64,000 nucleotides of DNA from Metabacillus endolithicus (lineage in GTDB: Bacteria; Bacillota; Bacilli; Bacillales; Bacillaceae): the NCBI RefSeq assembly GCF_023078335.1, contig NZ_CP095550.1, positions 3,640,001-3,704,000 on the forward strand. The letters are read 5' to 3'. The translations under genes were made by a program, and so were the position numbers. Below, piece after piece: positions 27,915 to 36,213 of this stretch (within the stretch, counting starts at the first letter, position 1; the number at the start of each line of letters is the position of its first letter). Below the pieces are notes generated by a model, which worked only from the letters and a program-made list of their open reading frames with translations, made no database searches and had not been told where the DNA came from.

Positions 27915-28376
27915 CTATACAATACGGTAGAAATGTAGTAAAACACCACCTTGGGGATGCTTGCTTTTTGTACCAATAAAAGTTGAGTGATTTAACCAAT
28001 TTAGCCTGCTATCTGTTGAAACCTCGAAACTAGGTGTAGTCCTGACGTAATACTCAGATGGGTCAATAATTTCTCCACTTCGTTGTCTTTCGATAATGTC
28101 TGAAGTAAGAGAAATCGCTCCTTGATTTAATACAGATATCATCGTTCCATCTTTTTCTTGAATAGTATAGCGTGCATATAATTCTCCAGTACCATCTGGA
28201 CGTTTAAGATTCCAATCTGCTCCTCCAGGTAACACATCTCCTTTTAATTCAGGACCTTTAAAGGTACCACCAACTATGGGGATTACTCGCCTATAACCCT
28301 GAGGAACATCACCAATCACATAGGGTTTACCTATTTTAGCGTGCAACTCCATGATAAATTCATATCCAATTGTCAT
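27915..28376 (-). CDS. DUF3237-family protein
   Basis: A 153-residue small beta-rich protein recognised as DUF3237 by YEFIMELHAKIG at the N terminus, GGTFKGPELKGDVLPGGADW near residue 37, and the C-terminal FEVSTDSRLNWLNHSTFIG. The biochemical function of the family is not established. Its ATG overlaps the tctA3 stop (ATGA), so it is translationally coupled to the TTT operon, and cocE follows 31 bp later. This tight link suggests a role in handling the compound carried by this TTT system. Confidence 0.85.
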   Translation of the reverse strand: MTIGYEFIMELHAKIGKPYVIGDVPQGYRRVIPIVGGTFKGPELKGDVLPGGADWNLKRPDGTGELYARYTIQEKDGTMISVLNQGAISLTSDIIERQRSGEIIDPSEYYVRTTPSFEVSTDSRLNWLNHSTFIGTKSKHPQGGVLLHFYRIV

Positions 28377-29890
28377 TGAATATTCTCTCCTTTTTCTACA
28401 CTACTGTCTGTTGGCTTTGAATTATTTTTCCATGATCGATAAGTGGAAAATCCAAAAACTAACAGAATCAAACAAATCAAAATAAGAGCTGTAGGTCCGG
28501 TATAAAATACGTTATATTCCCCTTTTGACAGCATCAATGATCTTCGAAAGTAATCCTCTGTCATAGGACCAAAAATAAAGGCGAGTACAAAGAGTGGTGC
28601 CGCAAAATCCAGCTTATTAAGGAAAAAGACAATTATCCCCACGATTAAAGCAAGCCATAGGTCAAAGCTGTTTCCTTTAGAAGCATATACACCGATTAGC
28701 GATACAAATAGTATACAAGTCACTAGAACATAGTTAGGGGCAGTTAAAATCCTAGCCATAAGAGAAGTAGAGTATTTACCAATAAAATACATAAAGATAC
28801 AGGTTGCTAAGAAAGCCCCAAAACATAGCAGCCAACAAATCCATGTTTTCAACAAAAATTCTTGGTCCTGGTTGAAGTCCATGAATAATAAAGGCCCCCA
28901 TGATAATAGCCATCGTAGCAGAACCAGGTATGCCAATTGCTATAAGTGGTATTAGAGCTCCTCCAACAGCTGCATTATTGGCTGAATCTGAAACTGCTAA
29001 GCCCCCCGGATAGCCCTTTCCAAATTTTTCAGGGTGTTTTGAACTGCGTTTTGCATCCATATAAGAAATCCAAGACGCAGCACTTGCACCAAGCCGGGAA
29101 TAATGCCTACAATAGTTCCAATTAGAGAACCTCTGATCAAATAACTTCGAACAGCAAAAAATTCCTTTAACGAAACAGATGCTTTAAGATTTTTTTTATC
29201 TGAAACATAACGTGTGTTTAATTGGGTTGAGATCATATTGAAGACCTCAGTAATTGCAAACATACCAATCAACAAGGCTATAAAATTAAATCCATCAATT
29301 AGATTTGCGCTGCCAAAGGTATAGCGTGGAAGACCTGTTAAAAGATCAACTCCAACTGTACTTAGTAGCAAACCTAATAGAAGTGATAGAACGCTTTTAG
29401 GCAAATCTTTCGATGCTAAGCTACTAACACATACTAAAGCTAGTATTGTGATTAGAAACATTTCAGGGTCAGAAAATTGAAGAGCTAGAACTGATAATGG
29501 CTTGGCAAGAAAAATCAAAAATATACATCCAATAATTCCACCTACCAAAGATGCAGTTAAAGAATAACCTAATGCCTTTCCAGGAAATCCTTGTTTTGCC
29601 ATAGCATGACCGTCAAATACTGTCACGACAGAAGCTGCAGATCCAGGAATCCCCATAATGATAGCTGAAATCGAATTTCCATATTCTGCTGCTTGATAAA
29701 CAGCAACTAGCATTAAAATAGCGGCTACTGGAGACATCGTAAACGTAATAGGAATTAGAAGAATTTATTGCGATTGGTGGCCCTAATCCAGGTACAGCCC
29801 CGAAGAATAAACCAACAATGACACCAAATATAACAGCAAATAAATTTTCCCAAGTTAACAGCATGGATAAGTCAAAGAAAAAAATTCCAT
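28373..29890 (-). pseudogene. tctA: TTT-family large membrane subunit TctA (3), several frameshifts
   Basis: Minus-strand pieces in changing frames spell a full TctA of about 505 residues. Order: LLTWENLFAVIFGVIVG; then FTMSPVAAILMLVAVYQAAEYGN onward; then DSANNAAVGGALIPLIAIG; then the C-terminal helices ending in ENIQ. Breaks are near 29880 (T-run just after the ATG at 29890), 29755, 29075 and 28825. The ATG at 29890 has the RBS gagaggtg. Four breaks in one gene could mean real decay, but each is a single-base indel and all motifs survive, as elsewhere in this window. Together with TctB3 and TctC3 it forms the third TTT set. The stop overlaps the DUF3237 start. Confidence 0.82.
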
Positions 29891-29911
29891 TATACACACC
29901 TCTCAATGAAA

Positions 29912-30358
29912 TTAAAAAGAAATCTTTAAAAATAGCTCAAATACAACATATACAAAGATAACTAAGCTTACAGAAATTAAAAGTGTGAACAAAACTTTTT
30001 TTCGAGAATGTTTCGCGTTGTTGTAATAGTAAAGTAGTGAGAATACAAAAATTGTTGAAAAAATATAAAATAAACCTATGAACTCCCAAGCTAAAATAAA
30101 CAGTAGGATAACACCAACGGTTCTTGCTATTATTCTGAAATTAGGGAGTTCAATCTTTTGGTCATGTTTCTGTTTTTTCGTTGTAATAAAACTGACCACG
30201 CTAAAAACGACAATAAGAAAACTTAATATTTGAGGAAAGGTCGCTGGTCCTACATACTTTGATAAAGTAGAAGTGAAGCTAAAAGAAAGTACAAAGAACA
30301 AAATCCCCAACCCAACAATAAAAAGTAGCGAGATATAAGTTGCTAATTTGTAACTCAT
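29912..30358 (-). CDS. tctB: TTT-family small membrane subunit TctB (3)
   Basis: A 148-residue protein with four hydrophobic segments and a TctB-type motif (YVGPATFPQILSFLIV) after the first. ATG at 30358 is preferred with RBS gaggtg; a GTG three codons earlier overlaps the RBS. It lies between tctC3 and tctA3 on the minus strand. The role is the small membrane subunit of the carboxylate transporter. Confidence 0.88.
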   Translation of the reverse strand: MSYKLATYISLLFIVGLGILFFVLSFSFTSTLSKYVGPATFPQILSFLIVVFSVVSFITTKKQKHDQKIELPNFRIIARTVGVILLFILAWEFIGLFYIFSTIFVFSLLYYYNNAKHSRKKVLFTLLISVSLVIFVYVVFELFLKISF

Positions 30359-30388
30359 GGATATCACCTCAAATTAAAGGAAATTTTG

Positions 30389-30418
30389 GAACAGGGATTG
30401 AAGTCTATATCCCTGTTC
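30389..30418 (-). other. Intercistronic hairpin between tctC3 and tctB3
   Basis: A perfect 10-bp stem (gaacagggat / atccctgttc) with a 10-nt loop between tctC and tctB, with no strong T-tail on the minus strand. Third occurrence of the same arrangement in the window. Confidence 0.75.
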
Positions 30419-30433
30419 TTATAAAACTTATTA

Positions 30434-31450
30434 CTAGTTTTCAAATATTTCGAACATAGCTTTACCATTTTCATAGCTTTCTTTAAAAATAGCTTCAAAC
30501 TCGGAGCCTTGATTAAAATAATCCTCTTGTCCGGAATTACTCAAATACTCCTGCCATTCTGGATCTTTTATCACCTTAGATACAAGATCATTAAATTGAT
30601 CAATAACCTCTTGAGGTGTACCCGGTTTTACAGCGAACCCGCGATAATCAAACCCCTCAATATCCAGACCTAATTCTTTAAATGTTGGAACATTAGGAAA
30701 TAATTCTAAACCTTCATTACCACCGACAGCTAATAGGGTATGTGAGCCTTCCTGAACCAAACTAGCAACAGCCGATACACTAGCTACTGCAACATGGGCA
30801 TCTCCACTTAGGATAGCTTTATCTGCTAAACCTGGATTGTCATAAGGAATATATTGCCCATCGATTCCAGCCTCCTGAAGTATGGTCATACCAGAAACAT
30901 GATTATCATTGAATGTGCCGACTGAAACAATCTTCATCTCACCTGGATTCTCAATACCAAATGTCTTAAATTCATCGTAAGTTTTAAACGATTTCTCTAA
31001 GGTAAATAAAGCATCTCTTCCAGCGGCAATAGAGGATATAGGCTGAATATCTTCCATTTTATTTGGAATTACACCATGTGCAAATGCATAGGCTTCAGTT
31101 TGGCTTATTCCAAGAATGGTATATCCATCTGCATCCCGATTCATCATCTCATTGATGGCAAGTGAACCGGAACCACCTGTTTTATTTTCTATCACGATAG
31201 GTTGATCAATATATTTTTCTGCTACTTTTGCAAATGCTCTGTAAAAGATATCTCCTCCTCCACCTGGTGAGTTTGGAAGAATTAAGCTAATTTTTTTAGT
31301 TGGATATTCAACATTTTTAGAACCTGAATTTGATTTGTCAGTACCAGATTCTGTTGAGTTTGAACCCGTTTGGGAATTTCCACTACAACCCACAATTAAA
31401 CTTATAACCAATGAGATGATAAAAAGCTTGAGTACATTTCTTCTAGCCAT
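30434..31450 (-). CDS. tctC: TTT-family substrate-binding lipoprotein TctC (3)
   Basis: A 338-residue receptor. MARRNVLKLFIISLVISLIV followed by GC gives a lipoprotein signal with Cys near residue 22. The ligand-contact loops ISLILPNSPGGGGDIFYR and VIENKTGGSGSLAINEM match the TctC family. ATG at 31450 has the RBS gagggg; a GTG at 31459 overlaps it. First gene of the minus-strand operon tctC-tctB-tctA-DUF3237-cocE, preceded by a cre-like site and a divergent LysR gene. The ligand is unknown; the companion hydrolase suggests an ester- or amide-derived acid. Confidence 0.93.
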   Translation of the reverse strand: MARRNVLKLFIISLVISLIVGCSGNSQTGSNSTESGTDKSNSGSKNVEYPTKKISLILPNSPGGGGDIFYRAFAKVAEKYIDQPIVIENKTGGSGSLAINEMMNRDADGYTILGISQTEAYAFAHGVIPNKMEDIQPISSIAAGRDALFTLEKSFKTYDEFKTFGIENPGEMKIVSVGTFNDNHVSGMTILQEAGIDGQYIPYDNPGLADKAILSGDAHVAVASVSAVASLVQEGSHTLLAVGGNEGLELFPNVPTFKELGLDIEGFDYRGFAVKPGTPQEVIDQFNDLVSKVIKDPEWQEYLSNSGQEDYFNQGSEFEAIFKESYENGKAMFEIFEN

Positions 31451-31490
31451 AAAAAACACCCCTCTTTTTAAATATCAATCACAGAACAAC

Positions 31491-31504
31491 AGAAAACGCT
31501 TACA
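31491..31504 (-). promoter_or_regulatory. cre-like site upstream of tctC3
   Basis: agaaaacgcttaca matches TGWAANCGNTNWCA except for the first base. It lies 40 bp before the tctC3 start, as with the cre-like site before tctC2, pointing to CcpA control. Binding is inferred. Confidence 0.5.
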
Positions 31505-31628
31505 TTTAATTCAAACTATCCCCCTATTTACATACATATTTAATGATGAATACACCAAAAAACATTTCGGAAAATTAAGAATATTGTTTCTTTAGTGTTA
31601 TAAAAATGATACATTGAATTTAACTAAT

Positions 31629-31659
31629 AAGTAAAATATAAAATTTCTTCATTTTACTT
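31629..31659. promoter_or_regulatory. Inverted repeat in the tctC3 / LysR 4 divergent region
   Basis: Perfect 9-bp arms AAGTAAAAT and ATTTTACTT separated by 13 nt, 50 bp before the LysR 4 start. The 31-bp span equals that of the repeat at 19834-19864. Candidate operator for LysR 4. Confidence 0.5.
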
Positions 31660-31709
31660 AAAAAAATTCTATAATTGAGGTTAATCAATAGATTAGGAGG
31701 AGGTAAGGA

Positions 31710-32585
31710 TTGGATAATAAGGATTGGGACATACTGACAACCATTTATCATGAAAAGAATTTATCAAAAGCCTCACAAAAGCTTTACATTTCACAACCTG
31801 CTTTAAGCTACAGAATTAACCAGCTAGAAAAACAATTCAAAATCACTATTTTTATTCGTGGAAAAAAGTTTATTAAGTTTACAGCAGAAGGTGAGTATCT
31901 TGTCCAATATGCCCAGAAAATGAAGAATAATTATATTAAATTACAAGATCAACTTCATGATATTAATGAAACTATTAGTGGTGAGCTACGCATTAGTGCT
32001 TCAAGCAATTTTGCACGTTATAAGTTACCTACTATTTTAAAACGCTTTCACAATCTTCACCCAAATATTAAATTTAAGATTCAGACTGGGCCGACCTCAT
32101 TCATCTTAGAAAGCATGTTTCATGAATTGAATCACATTTATATTGCAAGCGGTAATGTGGATGAAAAGTATCCAAAAATGTTACTTGAACAAAATAGGAT
32201 TTGCTTAATTTCAAAAGATCCAATTGAATTAAATGAATTGCCTGATCTTCCAAGAATAAAATTCACTATGGAATCTAGCGCTAAAATTACTGATGAAAAT
32301 TGGTGGCAGGAAAATTTTAGCCGACCCCCACTCATTTCCATGGAGGTCGATAAGGTAGAAACCTGTAAAGAAATGGTTTTAATGGGACTTGGTTATGGAA
32401 TTGTTCCAGAGTATCTGATTAACAACGATATGGATAAGGAGCAATTACACACTCTCCCTCTAACACACAAGGACGGCACATATTTGCTAAGAAATGATTG
32501 GGCGTATTACTTTGAAAACGATCTTAATTTATCTTTTGTCAATGCTTTCGTTTTATTTTTGAAAGACTACTACTCTATTGATTAA
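31710..32585 (+). CDS. LysR-family regulator, CcpC-like (4)
   Basis: A 291-residue LysR-type regulator starting at a TTG with the RBS ggaggtaag. The helix-turn-helix region is NLSKASQKLYISQPALSYRI. The effector domain has the family's WW pair (ENWWQENFS) and ETCKEMVLMGLGYGIVPE. It is divergent from the third TTT operon and is its likely regulator, responding to the transported acid or a product. It belongs to the same CcpC-like group as the other three LysR proteins but is the most distant in text (the HIGIVRG block is replaced by HIYIASGNV). Confidence 0.93.
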   Translation: MDNKDWDILTTIYHEKNLSKASQKLYISQPALSYRINQLEKQFKITIFIRGKKFIKFTAEGEYLVQYAQKMKNNYIKLQDQLHDINETISGELRISASSNFARYKLPTILKRFHNLHPNIKFKIQTGPTSFILESMFHELNHIYIASGNVDEKYPKMLLEQNRICLISKDPIELNELPDLPRIKFTMESSAKITDENWWQENFSRPPLISMEVDKVETCKEMVLMGLGYGIVPEYLINNDMDKEQLHTLPLTHKDGTYLLRNDWAYYFENDLNLSFVNAFVLFLKDYYSID

Positions 32586-32740
32586 AGATTGACGATAATA
32601 CGATGGGGAATATTTAGTAGCTGATTTACTGCAAACCCCGCTATCATTGTTTCAACTGCTCCAATCATAATTGATAAAACGAAATATCCACAAATAAAAA
32701 TCTTTGGATACTTTTTGTTGGGTTTATGGCAATTAATTAT
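32582..32740 (-). pseudogene. Possible C-terminal remnant of a membrane protein
   Basis: On the minus strand about 50 codons without a stop read as a hydrophobic tail (PKIFICGYFVLSIMIGA, then an ETMIAGFAVNQLL helix) ending at a stop that overlaps the end of LysR 4. No start or upstream body is present. It looks like the end of a transporter left after a deletion, but it may be chance. I do not recognise the family. Confidence 0.25.
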
Positions 32741-32841
32741 TCATTGTCATTTACTCTATTTTTTGATAAAAACGTTTCGTAGCTAACGATTATAAAAATC
32801 AATAACCAAGTAGGTATTTGACATTCATATAAATAACGAAG

Positions 32842-33333
32842 ATGGAGAATTACTCCTGAAGAGGTTGAGACAATTAGTCAATTAACAAAACTGCCATTGG
32901 ATTCACTTAATTTAGATGCAATTGCTGTTGTGACAAATATATATAGGGTAGCTCAAGGGGTAAGAAATAAAATGGAACAAGAAGTTCTGTCTCAATACGG
33001 ATTATCTTGGACCTCATTTACGATTCTATATGATTTGTGGATTGGTGGCTCTCTTGAAACAAAAAAACTAGCTGAATCAGCAGGAGTTTCAAAAGCAACA
33101 ATAAGTAATATTACAAACACATTAGAGAAAAAGGATCTTTGTTACTGAAAAGGTGATCACAGAGATCGAAGAAATACCTTTGTTTTACTAACTGATAAGG
33201 GAAAGCAAGTCATTGAGGAGTTCTATCCACGATTTCATTCAGGAGAGGTTGATATAGTATCGAGTCTGATGTATCAGAGAAAATCCTGCTTGCTAAGTTA
33301 TTAAGAAGAGTGATTAGAGAAAATGGATTTTAA
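32842..33333 (+). pseudogene. MarR-family regulator, broken by several frameshifts
   Basis: Pieces of one MarR-type winged-helix regulator of about 160 residues. The longest frame contains VTNIYRVAQGVRNKMEQE and AESAGVSKATISNITNTLEK (recognition helix). Another frame supplies KGDHRDRRNTFVLLTDKGK (the wing, with the D-x-R-D-R-R motif), and a last piece ILLAKLLRRVIRENGF. At least three indels are needed. It lies directly upstream of the tyrosine T-box leader; Bacillus tyrZ is commonly paired with a MarR gene (YwaE). Given the truncated neighbours, true decay is more likely here than sequencing error alone. Confidence 0.75.
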
Positions 33334-33379
33334 AAGTGAATATTCAATAAGTGATGAGAGGAAACCTGAGTAGTAGTTA

Positions 33380-33590
33380 TCTCCTTGTTTGCAGAGAGTC
33401 GATGGCTGGTGTGAATCGACACATAGATAGCCACGAATTACATTCCTTGAGCTTTTTTTGTTACAAACGTAGCAAAGAACGGACGAACCGTTAATCGTTG
33501 AGTGGAAGAATATTATTTATTCTTCAATAAGGGTGGTAACGCGTGAAAAAGTCAACCACGTCCCTTTTTGGGGATGTGGTTTTTTGTTTA
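33380..33590 (+). ncRNA. T-box leader, tyrosine type, with terminator
   Basis: Stem I elements are gagagtcgatggctggtgtg and the specifier loop gaatTACattcc, where TAC (33439-33441) is a Tyr codon. The T-box itself is agggtggtaacgcg (33530-33543). The terminator is aaccacgtccc / ggggatgtggtt (33554-33581) followed by T's. Uncharged tRNA-Tyr would favour antitermination. The RNA looks complete, but the gene downstream is only a stub of tyrosyl-tRNA synthetase. Specificity is read from the codon and agrees with that stub. Confidence 0.9.
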
Positions 33591-33611
33591 CAAAAAATAG
33601 GAGGAATCATT

Positions 33612-33797
33612 ATGAGTGAATTAATAACGAATTTAACCCAAGAACAATTACAAGAAGTAAAGAGACAGCTCAGTATTTACTCTCAAGGTGTACAAGAAAT
33701 TATTCCAACTGAAGAGCTAGAACAGAAAATAGTAAAATCAGTATCTGAAAATCGCCCACTTAAGATAAAACTAGAATTAGATCCTTCAGCACCTTGA
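33612..33797 (+). pseudogene. tyrZ: Truncated tyrosyl-tRNA synthetase, N-terminal 61 codons
   Basis: The ATG at 33612 with RBS ggaggaat begins a text close to the N terminus of TyrZ-type synthetases: helical leader, then IPTEELEQKIVKSVSENRPL and KIKLELDPSAP. In intact enzymes the latter continues into the HIGH-type ATP-binding motif. Here it stops exactly at that point (stop at 33795-33797), and the next bases belong to a pectate lyase. So the catalytic core, anticodon-binding and S4 domains are gone. It cannot be an active synthetase. The organism presumably has another TyrS. The stub may still be made under T-box control. Confidence 0.85.
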
Positions 33798-34706
33798 AAA
33801 TGCACGTGCTGAAGCTCAAAAAAATAAAAAGAACAAATTGTCATAAATGTTGGTTCAAATACATCTATTATCGGAATTGGTAATGATGCCAAGATAATTG
33901 GGGGAAGTCTTATCTTAAGTAGAGTGGAGAACATTATTATTCGCAACATTGAGTTCGAAGCACCGCGTGAACTCTTTCCACAGTGGGACCCAACAGATGG
34001 AACATATGGTGAGTGGAATTCTGAGTATGATAATGTATCGATCACTAATGGAACTGAAAACGTATGGATTGAACATAATACATTTACTGACGGAGAACAC
34101 ACAGACGTGTCATTTGGAGAATATTTTGGCCGTACCTACCAACAGCACGATGGATTGTTAGATGTAACAAACGGTTCAAATTATGTGACTATATCGTATA
34201 ACAAGTTTGAAGATCATGATAAAGTGATGTTAATAGGATCGAGTGACAGCAAAACGACTGACAGGGAAAAGTTAAAAGTAACAATTCACCATAATTATTT
34301 CAAAAATTTAACTCAGCGTATACCCCGAGTACGTTATGGGGAGGTTTACGTTGATAACAACTAATATGAGTTTACAAATAACTCTGACTATAAATTCGAT
34401 TATGCACTAGGCGTAGGAGTTGAATCGAAAATTTATGCAGAAAACAATTTCTTCAACTTTGAATATGATGTAGATCCTTCTAGTATGATTCACTATTGGA
34501 AAAAAGCACATCGATTTATGAAGAAGGTACATTCATTAATGGATCTAGCAAGGCAAACAGGGTAGATCTTGTTTAAAGCCCATAATCAAGGAAATGAAGT
34601 ACAATTAAATGAAAATGTAGGCTGGAAACCATCCTTGTACACCAAGGTTCACCCAACTCAGGCTGTTCCAGCTCTTGTAAAGGCAAAAGCGGGTGTAGGG
34701 AAGTAG
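33798..34706 (+). pseudogene. Pectate lyase (polysaccharide lyase family 1 type), N-terminally truncated and broken
   Basis: Fragments of a Bacillus pectate lyase: ENARAEAQKNKK, then VINVGSNTSIIGIGNDAKI, then IRNIEFEAPRELFPQWDP. These are followed by VWIEHNTFTDG (metal-site region), IHHNYFKNLTQRIPRVRYGE and a C-terminal WKPSLYTKVHPTQAV. The signal peptide and about the first third of the enzyme are absent; frame changes occur near 33830, 34500 and 34570, and there is an in-frame TAA at 34362-34364 where an aromatic residue is expected. The head is replaced by the tyrZ stub. This is a dead gene left by a deletion joining two loci. Intact relatives cleave polygalacturonate outside the cell. Confidence 0.88.
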
Positions 34707-34729
34707 ATTAATATCCTAAATCCCTAACT

Positions 34730-34765
34730 CAGAAGACCCGTACAGCTATGCTGACGGGTCTTCTG
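34730..34765 (+). terminator. Hairpin after the pectate lyase remnant
   Basis: Perfect 12-bp stem cagaagacccgt / acgggtcttctg with a 12-nt loop, 24 bp past the lyase stop. It lacks a clear T-run, so it is either a relic terminator or another kind of structured element. Confidence 0.6.
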
Positions 34766-34878
34766 AGCGCTTATGAGAATATTTATTTAATGGTGTTATA
34801 TCTCTGTTGTGTTGGAGATACATAAGGATCGTGATGTTTGTTATAATAAAGTCAAGCCAAATATTGGAGGTAATTAAA

Positions 34879-35286
34879 TTGGATAGTAAAATTCAGGCAG
34901 AAATAATAAATTTTCTAGTAAAAAAAATTTCTCCAACTTTAATATACATATTTGGTTCGACAGTAAAAGGAACAGCAAATAAGAATAGTGATATTGATAT
35001 AGCATATCTTTCTGACCAAAAGCTGGATGAATACGAAACCTTTATGTTAGCTCAAGAGCTAGCTAGTAATATAAATATTGATGTAGATTTAATTAGTTTA
35101 AGGAAAGCTTCAACTGTATTTCTAAGTCAAGTTGTTAGTACAGGTAAGGTTATTTACTGTTTAAATGATGAAGTTAGAATGAATTTTGAAATGATGACCT
35201 TAAAAATGTATGCAAAATTAAATGAAGAACGACAAAGTATTATTGATAAAGTAGAGGAAAGTGGGTCTGTTTTCCATGAAGAATGA
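34879..35286 (+). CDS. mntA: MntA-type nucleotidyltransferase antitoxin
   Basis: A 135-residue minimal nucleotidyltransferase. The family motif is complete: FGSTVKGTANKNSDIDIAYL gives Gly26-Ser27 and Asp38/Asp40, with the third acidic residue Asp70 in IDVDLISL. In known HepT-MntA pairs this enzyme transfers AMP groups to the toxin's conserved Tyr and so inactivates it. Start is TTG at 34879, with RBS ggagg at a good distance; longer starts lack an RBS. Its stop overlaps the toxin start by 11 bp, typical of a toxin-antitoxin operon. Confidence 0.92.
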   Translation: MDSKIQAEIINFLVKKISPTLIYIFGSTVKGTANKNSDIDIAYLSDQKLDEYETFMLAQELASNINIDVDLISLRKASTVFLSQVVSTGKVIYCLNDEVRMNFEMMTLKMYAKLNEERQSIIDKVEESGSVFHEE

Positions 35287-35677
35287 CGTTGTTTTGAATA
35301 AGGTAAGTATAGTTGAACGATGTGTAAAGCGAGTTTGTCAAGAATATGAAAGTAACCCAGAAAATCTAAAAAACTTTACAAAACAAGACTCTATTATACT
35401 CAACCTGCAACGTGCATGTGAAGCAAGTATTGATTTGGCAATGCATATAGTTGCTGAAAAGAAACTTGGTTTACCACAAAGCAGTCGAGAAGCTTTTACA
35501 TTACTGGAAAAGGCAAATATCATTACTCCTTCCCTTGAACAAAGAATGAAAGCAATGGTTGGATTTAGAAATATTGCTGTTCATGATTACCAAGAGATAA
35601 ACTTAGTTATCTTACAAAAAATTGTAGAAGAACATCTAGTCGATTTTACTGACTATACCAAAACAATATTACGATAA
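35276..35677 (+). CDS. hepT: HepT-type HEPN ribonuclease toxin (DUF86)
   Basis: A 133-residue helical HEPN protein. The catalytic R-x4-H-x-Y motif is RNIAVHDY, Arg98-His103-Tyr105, almost the same numbering as in characterised HepT proteins. In those, the Tyr is the target of AMPylation by MntA, and the Arg/His cleave RNA. The ATG at 35276 overlaps the mntA reading frame. All key residues are intact, unlike the decayed genes just upstream. Roles in plasmid or genomic-island maintenance or phage defence are known for the family; here it sits on an apparently chromosomal scar. Confidence 0.92.
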   Translation: MKNDVVLNKVSIVERCVKRVCQEYESNPENLKNFTKQDSIILNLQRACEASIDLAMHIVAEKKLGLPQSSREAFTLLEKANIITPSLEQRMKAMVGFRNIAVHDYQEINLVILQKIVEEHLVDFTDYTKTILR

Positions 35678-35735
35678 TTAAATAACAACTTTATTATATT
35701 AATAAAATTACAAATCAGAATATCACGATTTTATT

Positions 35736-35781
35736 AAAAACGTCTTAAAACTCCTTTATGAAGGGGGAAAGACGTTTTTTT
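35736..35781 (+). terminator. Terminator after the mntA-hepT operon
   Basis: Stem aaaacgtctt / aagacgtttt with an inner imperfect extension, followed by a run of T's, 59 bp past the hepT stop. Confidence 0.88.
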
Positions 35782-36213
35782 AGTATCTTTGAACCTATGG
35801 TAAATGGAGATAATCAAGATCTGTTCGAATATTGGTGTATATGGTTAAATAATTCCATAGTAAACCGCTAGTCCCAGCCTATTTTCCGTATATATAGTTT
35901 GAATAACATTAAGAAAGGGTAGTAGTTATCATAGTTTAATTTTGCCTTGCTTGATATGAAGTTTTTCTAAATGTGTCTCTTTAGAATAAACTTTTCAGTC
36001 ACAATAATAAATTATATTACAATTGAATTATTATGCAGGAAATATGAATGGTTTGATGGGAATGAGCTATAAAAATATAAAATTAAACAAAAAGCACGGA
36101 ATAATAATAAATTTAGATGTATATTGATAAATGTTTTTATCTATGAAAATTTGCGATATTTTTAAAGCTAGGACATAATTAATATTTGAAAATAGCATAT
36201 GAGGTGAAAATTT
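35782..36213. other. AT-rich intergenic region before the BCCT gene
   Basis: 432 bases without a supported gene. It must contain the promoter of the BCCT transporter gene, but I cannot place a confident -35/-10 pair. No repeat, riboswitch or small gene with an RBS was recognised. Confidence 0.5.
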
